A stretch of 18,739 nucleotides of DNA. Source: Flavobacterium sp. UBA807 (GTDB lineage Bacteria > Bacteroidota > Bacteroidia > Flavobacteriales > Flavobacteriaceae). The notes beneath the pieces are model-generated. The model did not search any database. It saw nothing but the letters and a program-made list of their open reading frames with translations, and had not been told where the DNA came from. The DNA lies in the NCBI GenBank assembly GCA_002296885.1, contig DBIH01000115.1:1-18739 (forward strand). The letters are read 5' to 3'. A program made the position numbers and the translations under genes. Shown piece after piece: positions 1 through 9,600 of the stretch. Position 1 is the stretch's first letter. Every line of letters starts with the position of its first letter.

Positions 1-962
1 GCCAAATCAGGCTTTTGATTTTTGGAAGCTATGTATTTCCCTTTCAATGTCAGCAACAAATCAGTACTGCCTTTAACATCCGTTTTATCAAGCCAGGTAA
101 CATAATGCGGCGGCATAGCGGTAAAGAAATCATTGAGTTTGCTGTCTTCGGATTTGATATTGAAATCCATGTCATAACCATTGCTCAGGAAGTCAAATTT
201 TCCTTTGAACTCAACCGGTAGTTTATTAATCTTTAAATTATTCTGCTGAAAGATAAACGCAAGTGAGTTTGTATTGATTTTGGTAATCAGGTCGGCGTTT
301 ACCTTTTTATTTTTCAGATATTGCTCACCATTATAAGTGAAATTAAAATCTTCAATGTGGGCTTCAGTGTATAAATCGAAAATGGCTTTGTCTAAATCGC
401 CGTTACCGACATAATTAAATCCTTTTGCATCAATGAGCATCTTTGTAGACTTGTCATCATAAACAATATGACTGTCCTCAATAGCAATTTTTTCAAGTCG
501 TAAAGATGATGAACCCGAATCTTTTTCTTCTGTTTTGTTATCAGAATTATAGACATTGTAATTGGCTTCACCTTTTTTATTAACTTTTACATTTATCAAT
601 GCATTGGAAACATATATCTTATCGATGTTTATTTTTTTATCAAACAACAAAGAACTTACATCAATTCCGAATGCTACTTCATTTGCAGAGAGCAAAGTTT
701 CCTCTTTATAAGGCGCAGAACCTTTTAAAGAGAAATCGGTAAGTGTTAATGTGAGCGATGGAAAATGGTTGAAGAAAGAAAGATTAGCTTCTTTAAAATC
801 TAATTTCCCATTCAGTTTTTTATTGGCGAAAGTTTTAACTTCCTCAGCAATTTTACCAGGGAAAATTATCGGAATTAAAAACAACAGTAAAAGAATTGAG
901 CCTACTGTAATCCCTGTAATCTTTAGAATCTTAAAAATAAGACGATTTGGTGGTCTTTTCAT
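1..962 (-). CDS. AsmA family protein, N-terminal part (cut by window edge)
   Basis: Read on the minus strand from the ATG at 962, this frame stays open for 320 codons to the window start. It begins MKRPPNRLIFKILKITG, then has one hydrophobic segment (about residues 11-31), then a long stretch rich in beta-strand-like residues with no catalytic motif. The segment FPSLTLTLTDFSLKG and the following pattern of basement-like repeats fit the AsmA family: inner-membrane-anchored periplasmic proteins linked to outer-membrane lipid or protein homeostasis. An upstream ATG at 967 meets a stop after two codons, so 962 is the start. No clear Shine-Dalgarno is visible, which is usual in this phylum. The gene is co-directional with the amylase gene but separated by a terminator, so it probably is not part of the starch operon. 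Family call is fairly confident; the C-terminal part, including any AsmA_2 domain, is not in view. Confidence 0.75.
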   Translation of the reverse strand, partial: MKRPPNRLIFKILKITGITVGSILLLLFLIPIIFPGKIAEEVKTFANKKLNGKLDFKEANLSFFNHFPSLTLTLTDFSLKGSAPYKEETLLSANEVAFGIDVSSLLFDKKINIDKIYVSNALINVKVNKKGEANYNVYNSDNKTEEKDSGSSSLRLEKIAIEDSHIVYDDKSTKMLIDAKGFNYVGNGDLDKAIFDLYTEAHIEDFNFTYNGEQYLKNKKVNADLITKINTNSLAFIFQQNNLKINKLPVEFKGKFDFLSNGYDMDFNIKSEDSKLNDFFTAMPPHYVTWLDKTDVKGSTDLLLTLKGKYIASKNQKPDL

Positions 963-981
963 ATCATAAAGATAATATTCG

Positions 982-1013
982 CAAAGGTTACAAAAAAAAT
1001 TGTTTCTATCAAA
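982..1013 (-). promoter_or_regulatory. Possible promoter of the AsmA-family gene
   Basis: On the minus strand a TTTG (1013-1010) is followed after 19 bases by TAACCTTTG (990-982). This resembles the Bacteroidota promoter pattern TTG, 17-23 bases, TAnnTTTG, but the -7 box has one extra base. It lies just after the terminator of the preceding gene and about 20 bases before the ATG. Assigned by eye only. Confidence 0.3.
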
Positions 1014-1016
1014 GCA

Positions 1017-1047
1017 AAAAGCCACGTCATAAAAAAACGTGGCTTTT
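1017..1047 (-). terminator. Intrinsic terminator after the secreted GH13 gene
   Basis: A perfect 11-bp inverted repeat, AAAAGCCACGT and ACGTGGCTTTT, encloses a 9-base loop at 1028-1036. Read on the minus strand it ends in a T-run right after the GC-rich part of the stem, 30 bases beyond the stop codon at 1078. It closes the susC-to-amylase unit and separates it from the AsmA-family gene. Confidence 0.85.
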
Positions 1048-1077
1048 AAAAAATTAATTATACTTCCTAATCTAACC

Positions 1078-3933
1078 TTATTGTTTAATTAATTTCAATG
1101 TTTTTGAGTTATTATATTCATCTATAGTTTTTACCAGATAAACTCCTCTTCTCAAGTCGTTAACATCGAACTGAAACTCCTGTGAAGGAATATTTTCAAA
1201 AGATTTAACAACCTGACCCGTAATCGAATAAACCTGAACTTTGGAAACCTGTCCGTTTATTGTAAACAATCCCGCAGTTGGATTTGGAGACAGGCTAATA
1301 TTGTTTAGCGCATTAAATTGATCATTTGCTAAAGCTGCAGGTTGGTTTCCATAAATTCTGAAACCTCCTGATTCAATTGTTATTGTCGCAGTGGTACTGG
1401 TAACGTTCATTGACGTTCCGTCCATTAAATTATACCATGTTCCTGTGTAAGGAAAATCTGGAGTTATAGCCAAAGAAGCTACAGAAAAATTTGCAAGAAT
1501 CACAACATTTTTCAATTGTGTACTTGGCAAAGAATTGTCATAAACATAGATTCTTTGCTTAACATTATTCGCATTAGGGCTTATCGCATAACTCCCATTA
1601 AATACAGGGTTATTTTTTTTCAGGCTAATCATTTTAGCCCAATCGTTGTAAATCTGCGCACGCTGAGGAACAGCCAGCCAGTTATTTACCCATTGAGGTT
1701 GTGGTTTTGTTGCCAATTTACAATCACCCGTTGTAGTATCTGATTCAGTGTTTACTGAACCATCAGTACAAGTATAGATGGAATCATTCATTCCCAAATC
1801 AGCAAAATGCCAAATCATTTTTGGTCCCGGAACAAGAAGTGAAACAGCGCCAATAGCTGACATTCTGAATAGTGAATTATTAAGATTTCCTGCTATAGGA
1901 GAAGTTCCTGCTGCATTTCCATAAGTCAGGGCTGAGTACATCAACCTATCTTTATCATGACTTTCAGGATAACCTATCAATCTTTTTGCTGTAAATCCAT
2001 GTGCGTCAGCACCCATACGGGTAATATCAGCACCTGTAGCATAACCTTCCATTAACTGTGTATAAGGATAGGTCATTTCTCCCCACATCATTACTCCTTT
2101 ACTTGGTGTTTCCGAAATCCTGTAATTTGCCCATTGTTGTTCTTCGCTGTCGGCACCTAAGTGCTCGAAAATAACATATTGATAAGGATCAAGCGACCAC
2201 TCATAATCAGCATACTCTTTTAATATGGCAACCCTGTCCGCCTGATAAGAATTGGTACAAGTATCATCGCCCGCAGAACATGCCTGGGTAAATCCTTTTG
2301 TTAAATCCCAACGGAAACCATCAATCTTAAATTCATTGGTCCATTGCTTGATTACTCTTTTTACAAAGTATTTTGTATAAGCTGAAGAATGGTTGAAATC
2401 ATTTCCTACTCCGTAGCTATGTTTAGCTACAGTATTAAAGTATGGATTATCAGTGGCTGGTGAACCATAGCCAGTGTTACTTGGGTCACTTTGCCACATT
2501 CTAACCAACGGACATCTACCGAAAGCATGGTTTAAGGCAACATCAAGAATTACTGCTATACCGTTTTGATGGCATAAATCAACAAACTCCTGCATTTTAG
2601 CTTTAGTTCCGTAAAATTTATCTAAGGCTAAATGAAACGCCGGATTGTATCCCCATCCTTCATCACCTTCAAATTCCATTACCGGCATTAATTCGATTGC
2701 ATTGATTTTTAAGTTTTTAAAATAATCAATCCTATCGATTAGCGACTGAAAACATCTGTTTGCATCAAAATCCCTTATCAAAACCTCATAAACGACTAAA
2801 TTATCTTTACTTGGTTTGACAAAATTTGTGGTAGCTGTACTCCAGTTGTAAGGAGTCTGACCGGTTTGCAATACAGTCACCTCAAACTGTTGCCCGGCCG
2901 GATAGGCAGGCAAGTTTGGATAATTTGTTGCCGGTATATATGGGTCATCATAAGGAGAAAGTACTAAAGTAGAATAAGGATCAGCTACTTTTACTACCGC
3001 TTGTGAATTTGTTGTTGGAGTTTGATCTACAACCCAATATTGATAAGTATATTGTGTTCCGGGAGTAAGACCAGTTAGTTCTATCCAGAACTTATCAGCT
3101 GTTGTATCTTTTTTCATTAAATAATTCGTACCAGGAACCCAATTATTAAAACTTCCGGCAACATATACGAAATCTTTTCCAGGAGCCGTCAGAACTAAAG
3201 TTGCTTTGGTATTGTCAGAAGGATTATAATTAATTCCGTCCTCCAATCCTGCTGCCATTGTTGCATTTGTTGTCCCTGCGTTTACGATAACTCCAAATTG
3301 TTTTGTAAACACTGTTGTCCCCTGAGTAATAAGTAACTGGTAATTTTTATTAACGGTGATGTTTGTATCAGTATAACTATAAGAAGATCCTGTAGAAGTA
3401 TTGATACTTACTCCGTTGGCTAACAAGTTATAGTTTGCTGATCCATTAGTATTGGACGCAGAAATACTTATACTCTGCCCGCTATTAATTATCGTATTGC
3501 TTCCTTCAGACGGTGTTATTAAAGTTGATTGGAATGCTCCAACATCTAATGTTAAATCCGAAGTTTGAGCACTACCGGCTGCATTTCTGAACACTATATT
3601 GACCTTAGTTATAGAACCAGTAGAAACTCCGTAATATGACATAACTGTCGGTGTCAAATCTAATTTATAAATATTTCCGGAAACCAATGTCAAGGCTGGC
3701 TGTGTTGTATTGTTACCCCACGTTCCTTTGACATTTTGCCAGGGTGTACCATTTACAGTTAAACCTGTATGTGCATATATAACCCCTGAATAACTTGATA
3801 AAGGGGTTGTGCTCTTGTCAAAAAGAATGGTAGCTGAAGCTGTTGCATCTGGATTTGTTCCCCCCTGCCATGAAACCTGAGATGAGGCACAAATGGCATT
3901 CAAGAATAATAATAAAAAACCTATTTTTTTCAT
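1078..3933 (-). CDS. Secreted GH13 alpha-amylase-like enzyme with T9SS sorting domain
   Basis: 951 residues. Signal peptide about 1-19. Residues 20-240 hold beta-rich domains I cannot name (likely starch-binding or SusE/F-like). Residues 245-320 look like a CBM48-type E-set domain (VYVAGSFNNW). The GH13 barrel runs about 375-780 with DVALNH (464-469), nucleophile Asp543 in GFRWDL, acid/base Glu590 in FEHLG, and Asp660 in ESHD. Residues about 879-951 form a type A T9SS sorting domain (LSPNPTAGLF start, GVYLVK near the end). The barrel start (NAIELMPVMEFEGDEGWGYNP) resembles branching-enzyme and pullulanase-like GH13 members, so hydrolysis of alpha-1,4, alpha-1,6 or both is open. It is the last gene after susC-susD-susE and probably acts at or beyond the cell surface, in the role SusG has in Bacteroides. 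The ATG at 3933 gives the signal peptide directly. Confidence 0.9.
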   Translation of the reverse strand: MKKIGFLLLFLNAICASSQVSWQGGTNPDATASATILFDKSTTPLSSYSGVIYAHTGLTVNGTPWQNVKGTWGNNTTQPALTLVSGNIYKLDLTPTVMSYYGVSTGSITKVNIVFRNAAGSAQTSDLTLDVGAFQSTLITPSEGSNTIINSGQSISISASNTNGSANYNLLANGVSINTSTGSSYSYTDTNITVNKNYQLLITQGTTVFTKQFGVIVNAGTTNATMAAGLEDGINYNPSDNTKATLVLTAPGKDFVYVAGSFNNWVPGTNYLMKKDTTADKFWIELTGLTPGTQYTYQYWVVDQTPTTNSQAVVKVADPYSTLVLSPYDDPYIPATNYPNLPAYPAGQQFEVTVLQTGQTPYNWSTATTNFVKPSKDNLVVYEVLIRDFDANRCFQSLIDRIDYFKNLKINAIELMPVMEFEGDEGWGYNPAFHLALDKFYGTKAKMQEFVDLCHQNGIAVILDVALNHAFGRCPLVRMWQSDPSNTGYGSPATDNPYFNTVAKHSYGVGNDFNHSSAYTKYFVKRVIKQWTNEFKIDGFRWDLTKGFTQACSAGDDTCTNSYQADRVAILKEYADYEWSLDPYQYVIFEHLGADSEEQQWANYRISETPSKGVMMWGEMTYPYTQLMEGYATGADITRMGADAHGFTAKRLIGYPESHDKDRLMYSALTYGNAAGTSPIAGNLNNSLFRMSAIGAVSLLVPGPKMIWHFADLGMNDSIYTCTDGSVNTESDTTTGDCKLATKPQPQWVNNWLAVPQRAQIYNDWAKMISLKKNNPVFNGSYAISPNANNVKQRIYVYDNSLPSTQLKNVVILANFSVASLAITPDFPYTGTWYNLMDGTSMNVTSTTATITIESGGFRIYGNQPAALANDQFNALNNISLSPNPTAGLFTINGQVSKVQVYSITGQVVKSFENIPSQEFQFDVNDLRRGVYLVKTIDEYNNSKTLKLIKQ

Positions 3934-3949
3934 AGCTGAAAATTTTATA

Positions 3950-3979
3950 AAAAAGGGCCTTCAAAAGAAAGCCCTTTTT
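3950..3979 (-). terminator. Intrinsic terminator or attenuator between the susE-like and amylase genes
   Basis: Stem AAAAAGGGC / GCCCTTTTT (9 bp) is extended by TTC/GAA across one C-A mismatch, with an AAAA loop. Read on the minus strand a six-base T-run follows the GC-rich part. It starts 17 bases after the susE-like stop and ends only 16 bases before the amylase ATG, so amylase mRNA must arise by read-through or processing. This could set a lower amylase level than SusC/D/E. Confidence 0.8.
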
Positions 3980-3996
3980 CAATTCATTAAAAAATA

Positions 3997-5082
3997 TTAT
4001 TGAGCAGTAAGAGTGTAAGTATATGCTCTTGGATTAGACAAATCTAATTCTATTAGATATGTTCCAGCTGTTGTTCCAATGTTTGTTCCATTATATTCAG
4101 CTTTTCCATCTGCTCCATTATCACCTAAATTAATATCCCATGCTCCGTTCGCTTTAAATTTCAGACCATGATCTGGGGCATCCTTAGTAGTTAATGTTGC
4201 AACTACTGACCATTTTTTAGTTGTTGGATTGTAAGTCATAGGTATCATTCCGTCCCAACCATTTGATGTACCGTCACCTGCAATTCCCCATTGAGTAGCA
4301 GTCAAAGCGTATGTATTAGTTGTAGTATTAGCAGTTACTTTGTAGTACCCTGAATTTACACCAATATTTCCACCGGGAGATGTTAGACCTCCTGAAAATG
4401 AACCGTCATCTCCAAAAATTCCATGACTCCAATCATTAGCATCAGTGAATTTAAATCCATCACTTGGTGCAACTTCTGTTGTTGCAAAATATACGTATCC
4501 TTCATAATTTGTGTTACCAAATCCTTCAGACGCAAGTTTTGGTGCACTAGCAGGAGTCCAGTCTCCGCCATATCCTGAATCTGTTTGATAGCTTCCAGGC
4601 ACCCATAATTTTGGCAACTCGGTAGTAAATGCTGTGATAGTTAAAGTAATTACATTTGATAAACTCTCCAAATCAGCATTTGAACCCAAGGTTCCTTTTA
4701 CTCTAACGTCTAAATCTCCTGCAGTATAAGGAGTCAGTCCTGCTTGTAAAGCGATAGCATTTAATGCTTCAACTGTATAAGTCATAAATCTGTTAGTTGT
4801 AGTTCCGCCTGATACAATAGTTGCAAAATCAGTTCCATGCAATGCAAACTGAACTTCATAATTAACTGCTGTCTGAACATCATAATCTGCATGATTCCAA
4901 ACTAATGTTGTTGCCTCACTTGTGGCCGCATTTAATGGATGTAAAACATATTCTGTGCCATTTGCCGGAGCTATTAATTCCGGTCCTCCCTTTGCAGTAG
5001 CAATGGTTTGATTATCATTTTCACAAGCAATTCCAGTAATTAACAAGAACGCTAAACTAGATATTTTAAGGATTTTTTTCAT
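3997..5082 (-). CDS. susE: SusE-like outer-membrane starch-binding lipoprotein
   Basis: 361 residues. The lipoprotein signal ends LLITGIAC with the lipidated Cys at 20, followed by ENDN, an acidic patch consistent with surface export of Bacteroidota lipoproteins. Residues about 33-152 match the SusE N-terminal fibronectin-like domain (GPELIAPANGTEYVL opening). Two similar carbohydrate-binding modules follow, about 157-262 (opening LWVPGSYQTDSGYGGDW) and 265-361 (opening QWGIAGDGTSNGWDG), each with the aromatic/Gly/Asp pattern of SusE/SusF starch-binding domains. It has no enzyme motif; the expected role is to hold starch at the surface next to SusC-SusD. The gene follows susD by 20 bases. It has two binding modules and there is no separate SusF gene, so it may cover both roles. 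Family membership is clear; the E versus F label is a convention. Confidence 0.85.
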   Translation of the reverse strand: MKKILKISSLAFLLITGIACENDNQTIATAKGGPELIAPANGTEYVLHPLNAATSEATTLVWNHADYDVQTAVNYEVQFALHGTDFATIVSGGTTTNRFMTYTVEALNAIALQAGLTPYTAGDLDVRVKGTLGSNADLESLSNVITLTITAFTTELPKLWVPGSYQTDSGYGGDWTPASAPKLASEGFGNTNYEGYVYFATTEVAPSDGFKFTDANDWSHGIFGDDGSFSGGLTSPGGNIGVNSGYYKVTANTTTNTYALTATQWGIAGDGTSNGWDGMIPMTYNPTTKKWSVVATLTTKDAPDHGLKFKANGAWDINLGDNGADGKAEYNGTNIGTTAGTYLIELDLSNPRAYTYTLTAQ

Positions 5083-5102
5083 TTTTTATTTATTATTTAT
5101 TA

Positions 5103-6662
5103 TTAATAACCAGGATTTTGTGTCAAATTAGGATTTGCTTCAAGAGCTTTTTGAGGAATCGGGAAAAGTTTGTAATTAGCAGAAATTGAGGTCCCTGCTT
5201 GTACATTGCCTTTCCATGGCCATACATAGCTTCCGCCTGTAAACTTGCCAAAACGAATTAAGTCCGTTCTTCTTTGTCCTTCTAAATTCAATTCTCTACC
5301 TCTCTCATCTAAGATAAAGTCTATTGTCAAATCACCAGGGGTAATTGTAGCTGCACCTGCTCTTGTTCTTATCTGATTTACATAATCGACAGCTTGTGTC
5401 ATTGAACCTCCTGCAGCACCTCTCACTGTACATTCTGCATAGATTAGATAAGCATCTGCCAATCTGAATAATGGGAAATCTGTTCCAGAGAAATATGTAG
5501 GGGTTCCTGAACCATCAGCATTTTTGTTTGTAAATTTTACAGATGGATAACCATCAGTCCAAGTTTTATAATCAGTCATTTCAAATGAGTGACCATTTGT
5601 AAAGAACAAATGAGCCCTTTCATCTGATGATGCATCTAAGCCACTTGCGCTATTAGCGAATAAACCATACCATGCCTTAGTTGCTCTGTGTCCGCCCCAA
5701 CCGTCGGTTGCACCATAGGCAGATAAGGTCATATCAGCTGAATTTAGGTTTCCGTTTACAATGTAAGTTGTATTACCATAACTTTGGCTTACAACAGCAT
5801 CTGCAATCAGAGGATAAATAATTTCAGGTGAAGTATTGTTATCTCCAGAAAAGATGTGTCTAAAGTTTGGATCTAAAGTATATCCACCTTCATCAATAAC
5901 TTTTTTGATAAAGGTTAAAGCCTCATTATATCTTGCTGTGCCTGTGTAAACTTCAGCATTCAGGTATAATTTTGCCAGCAACATTCTTCCGACCGCTTTA
6001 TTAGCTCTACCATAATCATTGGTATCTGGCAGAGTACTCTCGATAGCTAACAATTCAGACTCAACGAAATTAAATAATTCCTGTCTCGAAGCTTCCGGTA
6101 GTGGTGTAGCTGAACCCAGGTTAGCTTCAGTTAATAAAACTCCTTTTCCAAAACAGTCTATCATATAGTAATAAGCAAGACATCTTAAGAATCTTACTTC
6201 ACTTTTTACTGCTTCCTTATTAGGAACATCTACACTAGATAATACTGCCAACAAGTTATTACATTGAGGTACAGTATAGTAAACTCTGTTGTATAGATAT
6301 CTGAAAAACTTATTGTTTGCATCCCAATTGGATGTTGTGGTTAATTGGTCCAAACCATCATCACCCCATCTGTTTTTCATACCGTCTGCAGTAAAATCCT
6401 CAAGGTTTACAATTCCTCTTAAGAATGGAGACTCTCCAGCATCATCACTGATATCAGAACTTCCTGGACCATTAGCACCAGAAAGTGCAAATGAACCATA
6501 CAATTTGGACATAATGCCTGTAATGGCATTTGGATCTTGTTGCAACAATTGCTGAAGCGACAATTCCACCACTGGTTCAGTATTTAAATCATTGGTACAT
6601 GAAAACGCACCCAGGAAGAAAATACAAATACTAAACAATTTTAATTTTTTCATTTTTTTCAT
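5103..6662 (-). CDS. susD: SusD-like starch-binding outer-membrane lipoprotein
   Basis: 519 residues. The signal peptide ends FFLGAFSC with lipid-anchored Cys22, followed by TNDLNTEP. The helical body shows SusD/RagB hallmarks: FFRYLYNRVYYTVPQCNNLL (about 113-132), AVKSEVRFLRCLAYYYMID, AVGRMLLAKLYLNAEVYTG, then the C-terminal part FRLADAYLIYAECTVRG, VDYVNQIRTRAGA, ILDERGRELNLEGQRRTDL and the family-typical end LFPIPQKALEANPNLTQNPGY-like tail. It forms the lid over SusC and binds the helical form of starch or maltooligosaccharide. The susC stop is 9 bases upstream, so the two are co-transcribed. Two in-frame ATGs (6662 and 6653) give nearly identical signal peptides; the true start cannot be decided by eye. 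Confidence 0.95.
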   Translation of the reverse strand: MKKMKKLKLFSICIFFLGAFSCTNDLNTEPVVELSLQQLLQQDPNAITGIMSKLYGSFALSGANGPGSSDISDDAGESPFLRGIVNLEDFTADGMKNRWGDDGLDQLTTTSNWDANNKFFRYLYNRVYYTVPQCNNLLAVLSSVDVPNKEAVKSEVRFLRCLAYYYMIDCFGKGVLLTEANLGSATPLPEASRQELFNFVESELLAIESTLPDTNDYGRANKAVGRMLLAKLYLNAEVYTGTARYNEALTFIKKVIDEGGYTLDPNFRHIFSGDNNTSPEIIYPLIADAVVSQSYGNTTYIVNGNLNSADMTLSAYGATDGWGGHRATKAWYGLFANSASGLDASSDERAHLFFTNGHSFEMTDYKTWTDGYPSVKFTNKNADGSGTPTYFSGTDFPLFRLADAYLIYAECTVRGAAGGSMTQAVDYVNQIRTRAGAATITPGDLTIDFILDERGRELNLEGQRRTDLIRFGKFTGGSYVWPWKGNVQAGTSISANYKLFPIPQKALEANPNLTQNPGY

Positions 6663-6671
6663 AGTTTTTTA

Positions 6672-9600
6672 TTAAAAATCTAAACTCATACCAAACGTAT
6701 ACTGTTTTGGTCTTGGATAAAAGTTATTATCAATTGCATTGAAATTCTCTGGATCCTGACCTTTGTATTTAGTTATTATGAAAGGATTATTCAAAGCTGC
6801 ATATAATCTTAATGAAGAAGACTTAATGAACTTAGGGAATTTATATCCTAAAACTATATTCTCACAACGCAAGAACGTTGCATCTTCAAGATAGTAATCT
6901 GAAAGAGGGGTATTACCTTGAATATTTTGGAATAATGGATCTGCCTGACCTGTGTAGAAGTTAAGCGCGTTAGACAATGTATTAGTATTAACCGGTAAAA
7001 CTTCGTCCGTCCATCCTAATGCTGCTTTTCTTTGATTATAAGCCTGACCTCCAAACTGACCTCTGAAATTAGAACTCAAATCCCAGTTTTTGTAGTTAAA
7101 GTTAATTCCGAAACCAAAAGTCCAGTTAGGACGCAACGCTTTAAAGTAACGGTCATCATTTGTAATTTGTCCATCGCCGTTTCTGTCAACATAAGCACCA
7201 ACAATTGGTGAACCATCAGCATTATACAGTTGTTGAAATACCCAGGCAGAGTAAGGCTGGAATCCAACCGCATGACGTGCTAAATATACTCCTGTCTGAA
7301 CACCAATGTTAGATTCATATGCTGTGATTTGTGTAACATCTTTTAAGTCGGTTACTTTTGCGTAATTATAAGCTAAATTAGATGTAAACTCTAAACTTGC
7401 GTTATCCGTTTTTAATGGTTTAATATTTAAGTTTAACTCGAAACCTTTGCTTTCAGTAGAACCCACGTTTTTAATAAAAGAATCAGATAAACCTTGTCCA
7501 GGAGGCAATGCTACCTTAGCAAGCAAATCGGTGGTCTTTCTTTTATAGATGTCAAAACTTCCGGAAATGAAACTGTTTTTGAACAAATCTAAATCAATCC
7601 CTAAGTTGTAGGTATCTGTTTTTTCCCAAGTTAAATCTGGGTTGAAAGCAATAGCAGAGTATAAGTTAGTTCCATTGAGATACTGACTTGAGCTACTACC
7701 TACCGCAAATAAAGGTGTTGATGGATAGAAACCAACAGCATCAGTAATGTTTTGTTGTCCTGTTTTACCATAACCGATTCTGATTTTTGCATCATTAACT
7801 GCACTGACATTTTTAAGGAAGCTTTCTTCTTTAAGTTTCCACGCTACGGCTGCAGCCGGGAAATAACCCCATCTTTTATCTTTTCTGAACAATGAAGATC
7901 CGTCAGCTCTGAAAGATACAGTCAACAAATATTTTCCTGCAAAATCTATATAAGTTCTTCCAAAGAAGGACTGAAGATTCAATACATTAAAATATCTGTT
8001 GTTTGGATTGGCAGAATTGACAACAAGCTCTCTGATTCCTGTATCATTATTATATTGATACAAATCTTTATGCCCGTCATTTTTAAAATTCTGATACGAA
8101 TAACCTCCCTGTAAATCAAATTTCTTGATAAAACCACTCAGGTTTTTTGTATATAATAAATAAGAATCCCAAGTATTATTGGTAATTCTTTGTGCTTCAT
8201 AATAGTTTCTTCCAGGGTTGAAAACATAATTTGAATTTGGATCCGTACCTTGATTGAATCTGTATGTTGCAATAGAATTATCTGAATATCTTTCTTCGAT
8301 TACAGCTCTTGATGCATCTAACCCTATATTATTTACAAAATGTAAATCCGGTAAGAAGTGTACTTTATAATCAAACTCAACATTACCCAAAAATCTATAT
8401 ACTCTTTCAGGTCTGTACCTTTGCTCTAATACTGCTAATGGGTTCCATGAACCATCTAATATGTATCTACCTCCGTTAAGTCTTGTATTTTGATAATACC
8501 CTCCAAATCTGTTGTCAGGAGAATCGTCATATACAGGTTTAGTAGGGTCCATGTAAACTGCAGATCCTAAAGCCCCACCTTCATCTATGTTGTTTTTCTT
8601 GCTTGAAACCCCTTTTGCGTTAAAATCAACTTTTAAATGATTATTCCAATAAGTCGGAGTCAATTTTAATGACATGGTAATTCTTTGGTAGTCATTCGTT
8701 TTTACCAGCCCTTCGGTTTTGTTATAACCTAACGAAGCTCTGAATGGTGTATTGCCAAAAATATTCGTTCTGGCACTAAAGGTATGATCTGTAGAAAACG
8801 AATTTCTAAAAATCTGGTCCTGCCAGTCTGTATTAGAAATGATTCTTCCTTCTACTTGTGGTGTACTTAAATCATCAGTAGCCGAAGTAGTAGGATCATC
8901 AACACCTAATAAATTAGTATAAGTTGGATGATATTCTTCGATGAATTTAACAAAAGTCGAACTATCCATCACCTTAATTTTTCTTCCGACTTTTCCGCCT
9001 GTGAAATTAGCCGAATAATTAAATTTGATTCCGTCTGAAGAGCCTTTTTTAGTCGTAATGATGATAACTCCATTTGATGCTCTTGATCCGTAAATAGCTG
9101 TTGCACTCGCATCTTTTAAAACCGAAAAACTTTCTATATCATTTGGATTGATGAGATTGAGCGGGTTACTAACACCTGCCGGGCTATTACTATCAATCGG
9201 AATACCATCAATTACAATCAAAGGATTGTTGCTTGCACTTAACGAAGCACCTCCCCTAATTCTAATGTTTGGAGCCGCATCAGGCTGACCACCATTATTA
9301 GTGATTCTTACCCCTGCTACTTTTCCTGCCAATAACTGATCGGCAGAAACTATTGCCCCTTTATTGAAATCTTTCGCCGTCACAGTAGTTACAGATCCCG
9401 TTGCATCTTTCTTTTTAACGGTACCATAACCTACTTGAACTACCACTTCCTGAAGCTGGTTAGCGCTTTCATTCATGCTGATACTTACAGATTTCTGCCC
9501 CGAAAAATTCAATATCTGAGAGTCATACCCTATAAAAGAAAAGGCAACTTTGTCTCCGCTTTTAAGTCCTCCCAATTGAAATTTCCCGTCGAAATCCGTG

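Noticed and set aside
15..969. Plus-strand open frames at 15-221 and 751-969
   Set aside because: Both lie opposite the AsmA-family frame that is open over the whole stretch; they show no family features.
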